Of a stretch of 64,000 nucleotides of DNA, positions 35,037 to 44,449 are shown piece by piece. The number at the start of each line of letters is the position of its first letter. The stretch's first letter is position 1. The stretch covers positions 88,209 to 152,208 of the forward strand of contig JAHDYR010000034.1 in assembly GCA_019828565.1 (NCBI GenBank), written 5' to 3'. The notes under the pieces were generated by a model that had not been told where the DNA came from, did not search any database, and saw nothing but the letters and a program-made list of their open reading frames with translations. Both the position numbers and the translations under genes were made by a program. Origin of the DNA: Carpediemonas membranifera (lineage: Eukaryota > Fornicata).

Positions 35037-37073
35037 ATGAACGCGCGATGGTTCGTTTGGAAAAGGTTCGGTGCGTCCCTAGAAGTCTGCAATCTCTTAC
35101 GCGAGGGCGTTCCCATACAGCTCAACCGGCTGCACTCACCCCCATCACCTCAGGCCAGCATCGACCGCAGGATCCTGGACAAGCTCAAGGACCAGCTCGC
35201 CTCGGGGGCTCTCATCAAGTCATCCATGCGCAAGCTCCGTCACAGCGCCCCCCTCTTCTCTGTAGCCAAGGGCGAGACCGATATCCGTGTCATCCACGAC
35301 TTGCGGCACCTCAACGCCATCACCAAGGAGCGTCGGGTCTTTCGCTTATTCGGCGTACGACGAGCGGTGGGCCTTCTCGCTCAGGGCGACTATATGGCAA
35401 AGATAGACCTCTCGGACGGCTATCATCAGCTAGGCGTGAAGCCCCAAGACGCTCCGCTCTTGGGAGTGGTTCTTCCCAACGGCCAGGCTTATCACTATAC
35501 AGGCCTGTCGTTCGGGTGGACAGCGGCTCCATATTTCTTCCAGCTGGTGATGGTACAAGCCGCGAGGATCCTAGCGTTGCGCTTCAAGGTCAAGGTGAGT
35601 GTGTATCTAGACGACTTCCTGCTGGCCCATGCAGATCAAGCCTACCTCCGATCGATAGGGCCAGAGGTGCTCAGGACCCTTCAGCTTCTCGGCATCATCG
35701 TGAACGTCCGAAAGAGCGAGCTCGAGCCCGTCCAGCTCATCCAGTACCTGGGAGTTCTGCTCGACACACGCTCCATGACCATCAGCCTTCCCAAGGACAA
35801 AGCAGAGAAGTACCGCAACACCATCAGGGCCGCTTTATCCTCCAACAAGATCACGGCACAGGACTGGGCGTCAGTGATAGGCCGCCTGGGCTTCTTCGCC
35901 TACACGTCGAGGCTCGTCCACAAGCTGCGTCGGCTACAAGCACTCCGTCCATCATCCGAGCTAGTCCTTCAACCGGCAGACAGAGCCGAGCTCGAACAGT
36001 GGGAAGCCCTCTTACTCTCATGCCCAACAAGACCGTTCGCAGATCTCTTTCCCTCGTGGGATCTCGACCTGTGCGTGACCTCGGATGCCTCGGACGAGGG
36101 CTGGGGAGCAGTCATCTTCAACCCCGGCACAAGCGACTCTTCCATTCAGGGCACATTCCCAGCCAACATTGCGACGGAGTCCATCAACGTTCGAGAGCTG
36201 TATGCCGTGGTCCGTGCCGTCGAATCCCTTCCAAGCTTCAAGGAGCGCAGGGTGCTCACCGTCTTCACGGACAACTCCACAGCCCAGGCTTGGGTCAACC
36301 ATCAGGGCTCTACGCACGCGCCCCAAGCTGCGATGGATCTTGTGCAGGAGCTTCACACTCTGCTCGCAAGCCGCAACCTTATCATCAAGGCCGAGTTCAC
36401 GCCGGGTCGAGCCAACATCCACGCAGACCGGCTGTCTCGCAACATAGAGGTGCCTCCGACACTGACAGAGCAGCTCCTAGCTCTGTGGGGGCCGGCCAAC
36501 ACCATCTGGGAGGGCGACGGCCCGAAGGTCTGGCGCGGTCGTCGAGTTCTGGTGGTGAATACAGCAGTGACGAGAGCAGTGACGAGTCTATGTCTCAAGG
36601 CTACAGCTCCGACAGCACCTACGTCCCATCCGAGGACCTGGACCTCGTCGATATTCCTCCTCGTGAAAGACACTATGTCGCCAGAGTTGCGCCTCCTCAA
36701 GCAGGCAGCTCGCCTGAAGCGCTACTTCTCGATCACCGAGCCCCAGAGCGGCATGAAGTCGAGGTACATCGGTCTGGCCCTTCCAACCTGTTCGAAGGAA
36801 TCAGACTATCTGATCAGCTCTCGCACCTCGAGGAGCAAGGAAGGCGAGCGGTCGCCGGCTGGGTTACCAAGTTCATCGAGAGTAGAGATCCGAAGCTGTC
36901 CCACGCAGCCCAGTTCAGGGCATTCCTGCTCAAAGAGGGAAGGAACTCAGGGCCGGACTCGGTCGGCCGCAAGGCTTACTGGGTCATCCAAGCAGCCCCG
37001 CGATGGTCTAGCTGGAGAGTTCCTCTTGACGCGCAGGCGATCCAGAAAGAAGCCCGCAAGAGAGCTACCCTGA
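35037..37073 (+). CDS. YR3 reverse transcriptase-RNase H
   Basis: ATG 35037 (MNARWFVWKRFGAS). RT: IRVIHDLRHLN, KIDLSDGYHQLGV, LSFGWTAAPYFFQ, VYLDDFLLA (~35600). RNase H: CVTSDASDEGWGA (~36076), FTDNSTAQAWVN (~36265), FTPGRANIHADRLSR (~36395). Connection/methyltransferase-like region after WGPANTIWEGD. Conserved YR-element sequence HPRTWTSSIFLLVKDTMSPE (~36630-36690) lies over the start of the recombinase frame. Conserved coding ends about 36830; the frame stays open to 37073. No defects in the RT part. The frame is also open leftward into the TIR. Confidence 0.92.
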   Translation: MNARWFVWKRFGASLEVCNLLREGVPIQLNRLHSPPSPQASIDRRILDKLKDQLASGALIKSSMRKLRHSAPLFSVAKGETDIRVIHDLRHLNAITKERRVFRLFGVRRAVGLLAQGDYMAKIDLSDGYHQLGVKPQDAPLLGVVLPNGQAYHYTGLSFGWTAAPYFFQLVMVQAARILALRFKVKVSVYLDDFLLAHADQAYLRSIGPEVLRTLQLLGIIVNVRKSELEPVQLIQYLGVLLDTRSMTISLPKDKAEKYRNTIRAALSSNKITAQDWASVIGRLGFFAYTSRLVHKLRRLQALRPSSELVLQPADRAELEQWEALLLSCPTRPFADLFPSWDLDLCVTSDASDEGWGAVIFNPGTSDSSIQGTFPANIATESINVRELYAVVRAVESLPSFKERRVLTVFTDNSTAQAWVNHQGSTHAPQAAMDLVQELHTLLASRNLIIKAEFTPGRANIHADRLSRNIEVPPTLTEQLLALWGPANTIWEGDGPKVWRGRRVLVVNTAVTRAVTSLCLKATAPTAPTSHPRTWTSSIFLLVKDTMSPELRLLKQAARLKRYFSITEPQSGMKSRYIGLALPTCSKESDYLISSRTSRSKEGERSPAGLPSSSRVEIRSCPTQPSSGHSCSKREGTQGRTRSAARLTGSSKQPRDGLAGEFLLTRRRSRKKPARELP

Positions 37074-37699
37074 AGGGTCTCACCGGAGGGTCACGCCCAG
37101 TCTACAGGATCGAGATGAGCGACGCCATCGCGAACCGCAACAGTTCTATCAGGGCATACCAGGCAACCCTGTTTGCGTCCATGTGCTACTTGACGGTCAG
37201 TCGAGGAAGGGAGATCTTCACGCTAACGCCCGGGCGCATCACCTTCGAGCCTAACGGTGACGCCACGCTCGGCATCCCTCGTACCAAGACCATGATAGGG
37301 GTGGCTAAGAGACTCCCTAACGTCTGGATCCAGGGTTTTAACCCAGCTAAGGCTTTACAGCGCTGGCTGACTGGCCTATCTCTTCCGGACGATGCCTGCA
37401 TGTGGCGGGAGGTGACTCCCCGCAATACGCTCAGTCGTCGCAACCCACGGTCAGCTAGGGGTTTGCTGCAGGACGTGAAGCGCTTATTCGGCCCAAGGTC
37501 GGGCTGGCATTCGTTCCGCAAGGGTGCCGCCTCGGAGCTTGCCCTATGTGGCACGCCTCTGGAGGCCCTGCTCGCCATGGGTACCTGGCGGGAGGTTCGT
37601 AGTTTGCGCTCTTACATCGGACAGGCTATGCGCAACGAGCCTCTCTTCGTCCGCGAAGCGACAAGGAGTCTGCTGCGGCCTAGCGCGAAGCGTCTTTAA
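36590..37699 (+). CDS. YR3 tyrosine recombinase
   Basis: 369 residues from ATG 36590 (MSQGYSSDSTYVPSEDLDL), overlapping the RT-RNase H C-terminus by up to ~240 nt in the -1 frame. Catalytic set complete: TVSRGREIFTL (Arg), PRTKTMIG (Lys), WHSFRKGAASE (His, Arg; ~37508), SLRSYIGQAM (Tyr; ~37613). Expected to recombine the circular element DNA with a short target core. The N-terminal acidic D-x-x-YVPSE motif recurs in YR4, YR5 and YR6. Intact frame makes it one of the best-preserved recombinases here. Confidence 0.93.
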   Translation: MSQGYSSDSTYVPSEDLDLVDIPPRERHYVARVAPPQAGSSPEALLLDHRAPERHEVEVHRSGPSNLFEGIRLSDQLSHLEEQGRRAVAGWVTKFIESRDPKLSHAAQFRAFLLKEGRNSGPDSVGRKAYWVIQAAPRWSSWRVPLDAQAIQKEARKRATLKGLTGGSRPVYRIEMSDAIANRNSSIRAYQATLFASMCYLTVSRGREIFTLTPGRITFEPNGDATLGIPRTKTMIGVAKRLPNVWIQGFNPAKALQRWLTGLSLPDDACMWREVTPRNTLSRRNPRSARGLLQDVKRLFGPRSGWHSFRKGAASELALCGTPLEALLAMGTWREVRSLRSYIGQAMRNEPLFVREATRSLLRPSAKRL

Positions 37700-37890
37700 C
37701 GCTGCGCTCCTAATCATTCCAAACAATCTTTAAACGCGTTCGTCGAAGCGAAATGGTTTCGCTGGCGCCTTGATCCGCTCCCGCTATAACAATGCGAGGT
37801 TATTGTAGTGTGAGAGTAGCGGTAGTAGTGTGTCCTCTGGGTGAGTGGTTCCCTCTGGGTTGGTGATTATATGTTAGTTGGCCATGTTAT
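37700..37890 (+). repeat. YR3 3' region and B-type end
   Basis: No gene. It contains a small hairpin AGCGAAATGGTTTCGCT (~37752) and ends GGTTGGTGATTATATGTTAG-TTGGCCA at 37884, whose last 14 bases recur at 1652-1665. Six bases (TGTTAT) separate it from the YR4 A1 repeat. Confidence 0.65.
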
Positions 37891-38051
37891 TGGCGCTACA
37901 TCGTCAGTAAGGTTACCTCGGGTAACGGGCCCGGAGCGGAGGGCGATGTGATAGCCTCACTCCGGGCAAAAGGTGTTTCGCCGGTCAGGCGAGTCACGCA
38001 GTTTATGCGGACAGAATGGCGCAAGGTTCGGATCCGCCGGATCCGACGGCA
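37891..38051 (+). repeat. YR4 A1 repeat
   Basis: 161 bp, TGGCGCTACATCG...GATCCGACGGCA, same as 41556-41716. It contains the Gag ATG (38016) and its first 12 codons. Confidence 0.93.
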
Positions 38052-38600
38052 ACACGCTTAGATAAGCTAGAAGCTTCAATCAATTCCATGTCCGAAGCCC
38101 TGAACAGGCTTGCTCCTCCGCCTCCGCCAGAGAAAGAACCTGACGACGAAATGCTCGAAAGTTCCACCGTTGCTAGGTTCAATACCTCCGAATCGTTGGA
38201 GGAGGACACGATGGAGGACATAGATGCAACTCTGGCAGAGATGGACACCTTCTCGGAGTTACCAAGCAAGAGACCTCTCAAGGCAGAAGCGAAGTGGCTT
38301 CAACGCGTTGTCGTGATCACTAGTGCTCTCCCAGATTCCGCGACGAAACAACGTCTTCTTCTCGAACTACAGGCTCGTAGAATGGTCCTAGACCTCAAAG
38401 ATGATAACTGGTCCGATGCCACGACCGAGCTGTTTCAGGACCTCTTCAACAGCACAGAAAGCAAGAGCAGCCGCACCATCGCTTACTGCGCAGCGAAGGC
38501 CCGCTCTAAGGGCAGGCGTAAGGACACCAACGGTAACATGGGGGGTTTCACAAGAAGAAGAGAACATAACAACCTCTGTTCATCAATTCCCGTCGATGAA
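38016..38600 (+). CDS. YR4 Gag
   Basis: ATG 38016 (MAQGSDPPDPTATRLDKLEA) inside the A1 repeat. Pro-rich and acidic segments, then the helical core KAEAKWLQRVVVITSALPD...LDLKDDNWSDATTELFQDLF shared with YR1, YR3, YR5 and YR6, and a basic tail AAKARSKGRRKD. No zinc knuckle. The frame carries no stop until 41372, i.e. it stays open in the -1 frame of the RT gene and runs into the recombinase, so a Gag stop is not visible; the end given is where RT begins. Confidence 0.82.
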
Positions 38601-40746
38601 CGCGAGGTGGTGGTTATGGGAAAGGCTCGGCGCCTCGGACGAGGTGGTCGGCTGGCTCCGTCACGGCGTACCTATCAAGCTAACAGGCACTCCCCCGCCA
38701 CCCACGCCACAACGGCGCCTGGACCCACGGCTCACCCCAAAGCTCGACGAGATGGTCCGACTTGGCGTGATCTCACCCTGTACCAGCGGGCAACTCCGGC
38801 ACAGTGCCCCGCTCTTCGCGGTTGCAAAGGGCGAGCACGATGTACGCCCGGTACACGACCTACGCGACCTCAACGCAATCACTGCGGAGACGCGGGTCTT
38901 CCGGCTCTTCGGCCTAAAACGAGCAGTGCGCAACCTCAAGCGCAACGACTTCATGCTCAAGATCGACTTAGCCTCCGGCTACCACCAGATGGGTGTGGCT
39001 CCGACCGACTCCACGCTACTGGGGATCGTCCTCCCGAACGGGCAGGCGTACAGATACAACACACTAGGGTTCGGCTGGACCGCTGCCCCGTTCGTGTTCA
39101 AGTCTACGTCCATCCAGCTAGCAAAGATACTCGCGAACCGCTTCAACGTGACAATAGCGGTGTACCTCGACGACTTTCTCATCTCACATCGGTCACGTCG
39201 CCACCTAGCAGACGCCGCTCCCCAAATAGTCGCGCTCATGAGGTCGCTGGGAGCTATCCCAGGGCTCAACAAGTGCATCCTAACTCCCACACAACGCCTG
39301 GAGTACCTAGGAGTCACCATCAACACAGCCGCCGAGACACTGCAGATTTCCAAGGACAGAGCCGATCGCTATGCAACATCAATCGAGCAGGCCCTCAGGG
39401 CCGGCAGGATCGATGCAACCGAGTGGCAACGCCTACTAGGCCGCCTCTCGTTCTTCGCAAGTACGACACAGTTCGCCAGGCTCCAGCTCAGATCACTCCA
39501 GGCCCTACATCCCGCCTCGACGCTTCACATCTCGCAGCAGATGCGTCGCCAGCTCAACAGCTGGCTAGCGCTGCTCAGAGATCGTCCATCCAGACCCTTC
39601 GCTCAGGCCAGGGCAGACTGGGAGATCAAGGACGAACTCCAGCTCTCGGTCGCATCCGACGCGTCCTCCTTCGCGTGGGGCGCCTGCCTATTCAACGGCG
39701 ACCAGGGCCGCTCGGCTCAAGGCCGCTTTCCTCCCGAGTTCCGAGACTCTCATATCGGAGTCAAGGAGCTCTACGCGATTGGCCAGGCTATCAAGCTCAC
39801 CCCAACCCAGCGCACCAGGACCCAACTAGCTATCTTTTCGGACAACACCGCGGCCATCGCATGGGTCAACCGCCAGGGCTCCCCATGTCTCGCCGACACG
39901 GCCATTCGACTCCTGCAGGATATCTTCACCACGGCGAACACGAAGAATGTCGATATTCACTGCTTCCATATCGCAGGGCACCTCAATGTCCAGGCGGACC
40001 GGCTGTCGAGATTCGCAAAGCTCGATTGGCACTCACCCCGCGAGGTACTCGAGACGATAATGGCCAAGTGGGGTCCGGCGGAGATAGACGTCACTGCATC
40101 TCCGGACAAGAAGCTCGCACTGCCAGGATTCGTCAGGAAAGCTTGGTCCCTCGACGATCACGGCTTCCAGCGCTCCTGGACCGGCGCCAGGATCTATCTG
40201 GCTCCGCCGACAGCGCTTTTGGGAGCGGCACATCGTCGTCTGGAGAAGATTCGGACGCCTCAGACCCCGACTACGTCCCCTCGGACGTGGAGGTCAGCGG
40301 CAATACTCCTCTTCCCCGATCTCAACTCACCCGAAGTCAGAGCGCTGAAACGGCTGTCCCAACACAAGATGTATCTCAGAGTCCACTCCTCGCACATGCT
40401 CAACACGGAGCTATCCTGGACCGAGAGGCAAGGAAAGATCAGAATGATTGCGATGATCGTCAAGACCCGTTCGACGAACTCCTCCGCCACGACAGGCTAT
40501 CTCACTTCCGAAACGAGTCATCGCGCCGCTCAGCGGCTGGCTGGGTCTCTAAGTTCGTCCTATCGCGACAGGCAGCCCTCTCCGACGCCGAACAACTCAG
40601 AGCATTCCTCCTCGCTGAGGGCGAGACCACTGGCCCGCAGAGTATCCACAGAAAGGGCTACTGGATCTGTCAAGCGGCTCCACTCGTCTCCAACTGGCGA
40701 CCTCCGCCAGAAGCCAGGCAGATCATCAAGAGTGCGGAGAACGTAG
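38596..40746 (+). CDS. YR4 reverse transcriptase-RNase H
   Basis: ATG 38596 (MNARWWLWERLGASDE), +1 relative to Gag. RT: VRPVHDLRDLNAI, KIDLASGYHQMGV, LGFGWTAAPFVF, VYLDDFLIS (~39162). RNase H: SVASDASSFAWGA (~39648), IFSDNTAAIAWVN (~39831), HIAGHLNVQADRLSRF (~39968). Then WGPAEIDVTASPDK...IYLAPP, the region where DIRS elements keep a methyltransferase-related domain. Conserved coding ends near 40500 after TSPRTWRSAAILLFPDLNSP; beyond that the recombinase frame is the real one. No frame breaks. Confidence 0.93.
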   Translation: MNARWWLWERLGASDEVVGWLRHGVPIKLTGTPPPPTPQRRLDPRLTPKLDEMVRLGVISPCTSGQLRHSAPLFAVAKGEHDVRPVHDLRDLNAITAETRVFRLFGLKRAVRNLKRNDFMLKIDLASGYHQMGVAPTDSTLLGIVLPNGQAYRYNTLGFGWTAAPFVFKSTSIQLAKILANRFNVTIAVYLDDFLISHRSRRHLADAAPQIVALMRSLGAIPGLNKCILTPTQRLEYLGVTINTAAETLQISKDRADRYATSIEQALRAGRIDATEWQRLLGRLSFFASTTQFARLQLRSLQALHPASTLHISQQMRRQLNSWLALLRDRPSRPFAQARADWEIKDELQLSVASDASSFAWGACLFNGDQGRSAQGRFPPEFRDSHIGVKELYAIGQAIKLTPTQRTRTQLAIFSDNTAAIAWVNRQGSPCLADTAIRLLQDIFTTANTKNVDIHCFHIAGHLNVQADRLSRFAKLDWHSPREVLETIMAKWGPAEIDVTASPDKKLALPGFVRKAWSLDDHGFQRSWTGARIYLAPPTALLGAAHRRLEKIRTPQTPTTSPRTWRSAAILLFPDLNSPEVRALKRLSQHKMYLRVHSSHMLNTELSWTERQGKIRMIAMIVKTRSTNSSATTGYLTSETSHRAAQRLAGSLSSSYRDRQPSPTPNNSEHSSSLRARPLARRVSTERATGSVKRLHSSPTGDLRQKPGRSSRVRRT

Positions 40747-41372
40747 CATCTCTCGACGGCCTAACAGGAGGCGCACTACCGGTGACCAGAGCCCAGGTCC
40801 GCAAGGTCGTCGACAGGCGACGCTCCTCACCGAAAGCGTTCCAGGTAGCGCTGTTCGCTGCACTTACATTCATCTCAGTCAGCCGGGGAGGCGAGATCTT
40901 CGGCCTGACGAGAGGCGACATCTCTTTCGATGAACAGGGCAACGCTATGCTCTGGTTCCCCCGCACCAAGACGGCCACGGGCATCCATAAGCTTATTCCT
41001 AACAGGTCATGGGACCGCTTCAACCCGGCAAGAGCCCTCAAGGCCTGGGTCCCAACTGCGACGCGACACAATTCCGACTCGATCTGGCGCATGATCGGTC
41101 CATCGGGAGGTATATCACTCACGTGTCCACTTGCAGCGTCCACCCTCCGCACATGGATCCACAGCGCCTTCGGCCCGAGCGTTTCATGGCACTCCTTCCG
41201 CAAGGGGGCAGCTACTGAGCTGGCAGTGGCCAACACAAACACGGAGGTCCTCCTTTCAATGGGCACGTGGTCATCTACGAAGAGCATGCTGAGGTACATG
41301 GGTAACGGGGTACGCACCCATCCAGGGGTCCAGGGTCACCTGGCCTCAATTCTACTACAACCACCACTCTAA
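40200..41372 (+). CDS. YR4 tyrosine recombinase
   Basis: Start approximate; no ATG lies close upstream, so it may be made by frameshift, splicing or as part of the continuous 38016-41372 frame. N-terminus with SDASDPDYVPSDVEVSG overlaps the RT C-terminus. Core: LSHFRNESSRRSAAGWVSKF, RKGYWICQAAP. Catalytic residues: SVSRGGEIFGL (Arg), PRTKTATG (Lys), WHSFRKGAATE (~41188), MLRYMGNGVRTHPG (Tyr ~41294). Intact. The first ~300 nt are dual-coding with RT-RNase H. Confidence 0.9.
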   Translation, partial: GSADSAFGSGTSSSGEDSDASDPDYVPSDVEVSGNTPLPRSQLTRSQSAETAVPTQDVSQSPLLAHAQHGAILDREARKDQNDCDDRQDPFDELLRHDRLSHFRNESSRRSAAGWVSKFVLSRQAALSDAEQLRAFLLAEGETTGPQSIHRKGYWICQAAPLVSNWRPPPEARQIIKSAENVASLDGLTGGALPVTRAQVRKVVDRRRSSPKAFQVALFAALTFISVSRGGEIFGLTRGDISFDEQGNAMLWFPRTKTATGIHKLIPNRSWDRFNPARALKAWVPTATRHNSDSIWRMIGPSGGISLTCPLAASTLRTWIHSAFGPSVSWHSFRKGAATELAVANTNTEVLLSMGTWSSTKSMLRYMGNGVRTHPGVQGHLASILLQPPL

Positions 41373-41868
41373 ATCACGACGGGAGTCGTGGGGCAGTGAC
41401 GATTAGCACGGTACCGACATTCTTGGACGCGAACCCACGAGGGGTTGGTCGGGGGGCCCACTTGCGTGCCTGTGGGCCAACCATTGTTAGCACGTTGCCG
41501 GCGGGATATCCCCGTTGGTTAATGAAAAGAATGTCATGAGGCTAGGATAGCTAGCTGGCGCTACATCGTCAGTAAGGTTACCTCGGGTAACGGGCCCGGA
41601 GCGGAGGGCGATGTGATAGCCTCACTCCGGGCAAAAGGTGTTTCGCCGGTCAGGCGAGTCACGCAGTTTATGCGGACAGAATGGCGCAAGGTTCGGATCC
41701 GCCGGATCCGACGGCACGGTACCAGTTACGACTGGTATACTCCTTCTCCCTCGGTAAGCGGAGAGGACTTCACGTTTAACTTACACTAGCTTCCTCGTTA
41801 ACATTGTGTAAATTAAGCGCCCCCCCGTTGGTTAATGAAAAGAATGTCATGAGGCTAGGATAGCTAGC
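41373..41868 (+). repeat. YR4 3' terminal region: B1, A2, spacer, B2
   Basis: B1 41511-41555 (CCCGTTGGTTAATG...GGATAGCTAGC), A2 41556-41716, spacer ending in seven C, B2 41824-41868. The A2 copy repeats the Gag start codon region. No gene. Confidence 0.92.
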
Positions 41869-41875
41869 ATGGCGA

Positions 41876-41973
41876 GTACCACTCGAGCCCATTGGCACCC
41901 GGGGTGCTGAGACGCCCGAGAGGGCGCACGGAAACGTGCAGTTTATGGCATCAGAATTTCGAATGCCCGAAGG
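41876..41973 (+). repeat. YR5 A1 repeat
   Basis: 98 bp from GTACCACTCGAGCCC to ATGCCCGAAGG; the second copy is 16472-16563 plus 20892-20896. Contains the Gag ATG. Confidence 0.88.
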
Positions 41974-42517
41974 CACATCGGGCACGTCCGCAGAACCTCC
42001 TGTATCCCAGGAAGAGTTCCGAAAGTTTACCAACAACGTAACTGCCACATTGGAGTTCATGAAAACGAAGATGGAGAACATCGAGGAAAGATCCATCCAG
42101 AGGGAGGTAGAACAAGAAGAGTACGAGCTAGAAACCGATGAGCAAGCAACCCAGGGAACCTTCCAAGGCTTTCCGTCCTTCTTGTTCGATTTGGAGCTCC
42201 CCAAGAGGTACGAGCCCCGCGACGAAGCCAAGTTCCTACGCGAGATCATGCGTCTCCTGACGACCGCGGACCCGCACTCACTCGACGTGAACGATCTACT
42301 GCTCCGTCTCCTGAGCCGGTTCAAGGTCCTTCTCCTCAAGGACGACTACGACGACAACGTCTGTGACTACGCCACTGCAGCCCTGCGAGCCACGCCCCCG
42401 AAGTCTGAGATGGAGATCGAGACAATCCTCGCTAAGGCCAAGACTAAGGGCAAGCGTAAGCGTCGGAATTTTCAGGAGCAGGGCTCCAGCAGCGTCGGCC
42501 GCCGGGCCCGCTCCTAA
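41945..42517 (+). CDS. YR5 Gag
   Basis: 190 codons from ATG 41945 (MASEFRMPEGTSGTSAEPP). A coiled-coil-like segment (ATLEFMKTKMENIEERSIQR), then the conserved core LELPKRYEPRDEAKFLREIM and KVLLLKDDYDDNVCDYATA, ending with the basic AKAKTKGKRKRRNFQEQG. Structural protein of the element. RT follows in another frame. Confidence 0.82.
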   Translation: MASEFRMPEGTSGTSAEPPVSQEEFRKFTNNVTATLEFMKTKMENIEERSIQREVEQEEYELETDEQATQGTFQGFPSFLFDLELPKRYEPRDEAKFLREIMRLLTTADPHSLDVNDLLLRLLSRFKVLLLKDDYDDNVCDYATAALRATPPKSEMEIETILAKAKTKGKRKRRNFQEQGSSSVGRRARS

Positions 42518-42524
42518 TATTCCC

Positions 42525-44449
42525 ATCAACCCGTTCGCGATGGCGGGTGTGGGAACAATTCAGGGTAGCTCCAGCAGTAGTAGCGCGGGTACGAGACGGA
42601 ATCCCCGTCGAGATCACAGCGCCTCCACCACCGGCAGCCCCACAGAGGACCATCGACCCGAGGATACTTCCGAAGCTCGAATCAATGACACAACAAGGAA
42701 TCATCGAGCCGACGCTCCTCAGTCAGCTCAAGCACAGCGCCCCGCTGTTTGCTGTCCCCAAGGGGGAAGACATAAGAGTGATCCACGACCTGAGGCGGCT
42801 GAACACGGTCACACGCGAACGCCGCTCCTTCCGTCTGTTCGGCATACGTCGTGCCATCAACACACTCTCCAGCCAGGCCTGGATGGCCAAGATAGACCTA
42901 AGATCCGGCTACTCACAGCTGGCCATCAGAGACTCGGACAAACCGCTCCTGGGCATCGCGCTGCCCGACGGTCGGGCGTTCCAATACCGCACGCTAGGCT
43001 TCGGTTGGACCGCCGCGCCTTATTTCTTCCAGTCCGCTATGGTCCAGGTAGCAAAGGTCATCGCCCTCCGCCACAAGGTAATCGTCAACGTCTACCTCGA
43101 CGACTTCTTACTGTCAGCCGACAGCAGAGACCACCTCAGCAAGGAAATACCCAAGATCATCAAGACGATGGAGGCACTGGGCCTCATCCCGTCGCTGGAG
43201 AAGTGCATCTTAACACCGTGCCAGTGCATAGAATTCCTTGGCCTGCTCCTGAACACCACGTCCAACACCATCCGTCTCCCCGCCGACAAGGCCAAGAGGT
43301 ACGCAGAGGCCCTATCAGAAGCACTCGTCAAGAAGCGCATCCGCGCGAAAGACTGGGCGAAGATCGTAGGCAAGCTCTCCTTCTTCGCCACCTCTGCAAG
43401 ACGGGCTACCCTGAAGCTCCGCACGCTCCCCTCTGCCACGGAGAACTGGGTCGACATCCACCCCTACACAGCAGACCTCAAGGAGTGGCTGCAGCTCCTG
43501 GCCGTCCGACCAACCCGCTCCTTCGCCGAGTTGAAGAACCTATGGTCTCAGGACCAGCAAGTAGAGCTGATTATTTCCACAGATGCGTCGGGCACAGGCT
43601 GGGGAGCCCAGTGGACCAACACGTCCGCGAACTCCCACGGTTCTTTCAAGGGCGCACTGGCGGAACAATCTATCAACGTGAAGGAGCTCGCCGCAGTCCT
43701 CTTTGGCTCACGCATCATACCAGCACAGGACTCAGAGCGCAATCTCACGGTCTTCTCAGACAACAGCTCGGGCGTCGCCTGGATCAACAAGGAGGGCAGC
43801 TCAAAGGCCCCCCCGATGGCGCTACAGACACTCAGGATACTCTACAAGGAGATGGAACGCAAGAAGCTCCTCATACACGCTCGACACACCCGAGGCCACC
43901 TCAATCTCGCCGCAGACCGACTGTCACGCGGGTTGTCCACCCCACCCCACGTGCTGGAGACAATTCTCGAGACTTGGGGGCCCCGTCGACGTGGACGCTA
44001 CAGCACACCCAGACCGCACTCTACGCCTCCCAGGGTTTACCATCGAACACTGGCCGGACGGCCTGTTCAGGGACTGGCGCGGACACCGCGTTTATGCCGC
44101 GCCACACCCGTCCCCGATGACCTTGGGACGGACATGGCAGACCCTCCTACCGATCTTAACGACCCCGACTACATCCCCTCCGAACTCGTGGACCTCAGCA
44201 TGCTTCCTCGTCGTGCCAGACATTACGAGCCCCGAACTCCAACAACTCAAGGCGCACGCGACATGCAAGATTCCCTTCTCAGTACCGAAAGACGACTTCG
44301 CATCAGAGGACCAACAACTCCTAGACCGTCTCTCCAGGCCAAACGGGACCATCCGCTTCATAGCTCTCGCCTTCAGGACACGTTCTCCAGAATCCTGCAG
44401 CACCCAATACTGTCTCACATGCGCCGAGACGAGTCCAAGCGCTCAGTAG
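42525..44449 (+). pseudogene. YR5 reverse transcriptase-RNase H (one frame change)
   Basis: Start uncertain: the YR-typical opening reads RWRVWEQFRVAPAVV near 42540 without ATG. RT: IRVIHDLRRLN, KIDLRSGYSQLAI, LGFGWTAAPYFFQ, VYLDDFLLS (~43090). RNase H: IISTDASGTGWGA (~43572), FSDNSSGVAWIN (~43754), HTRGHLNLAADRLSRG (~43884). At GGGGGCCCC (43976-43984) the frame shifts; the correct continuation PVDVDATAHPD...VYAAPHP, NSWTSACFLVVPDITSPELQ runs in the +1 frame to about 44449. Confidence 0.87.

Larger units (their letters stand above)
20957..37884 (+). mobile_element. YR3: YR retrotransposon split by a 13.4-kb insertion
   Basis: Gag (21030-21610) lies left and RT-RNase H plus recombinase (35037-37699) right of the TIR-bounded insertion 21611-35002. 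Joined in order, the parts follow YR4: Gag basic tail, then the ARWFVWKRFGAS start of RT. The 5' end directly follows the B repeat of YR2r. The 3' end (37871-37884, ATGTTAGTTGGCCA) is followed six bases later by the A1 repeat of YR4. Its own A2-B2 is not seen next to it. Confidence 0.85.
37891..41868 (+). mobile_element. YR4: complete YR retrotransposon with A1-ORFs-B1-A2-B2 split repeats
   Basis: A1 37891-38051 and A2 41556-41716 are 161-bp direct repeats. B1 41511-41555 and B2 41824-41868 are 45-bp direct repeats. B1 abuts A2 without spacer. This split-repeat arrangement is the hallmark of Ngaro/PAT-type YR retrotransposons. Between them lie intact Gag, RT-RNase H and recombinase genes. The spacer before B2 has TAAATTAAGCG and seven C. 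The 5' neighbour is the end of YR3, the 3' neighbour the start of YR5. Potentially autonomous. Confidence 0.93.

Noticed and set aside
42363-44120. 585-codon frame in the YR5 RT region
   Set aside because: Same -1-frame effect; no conserved domain apart from the overlap noted at the recombinase start.
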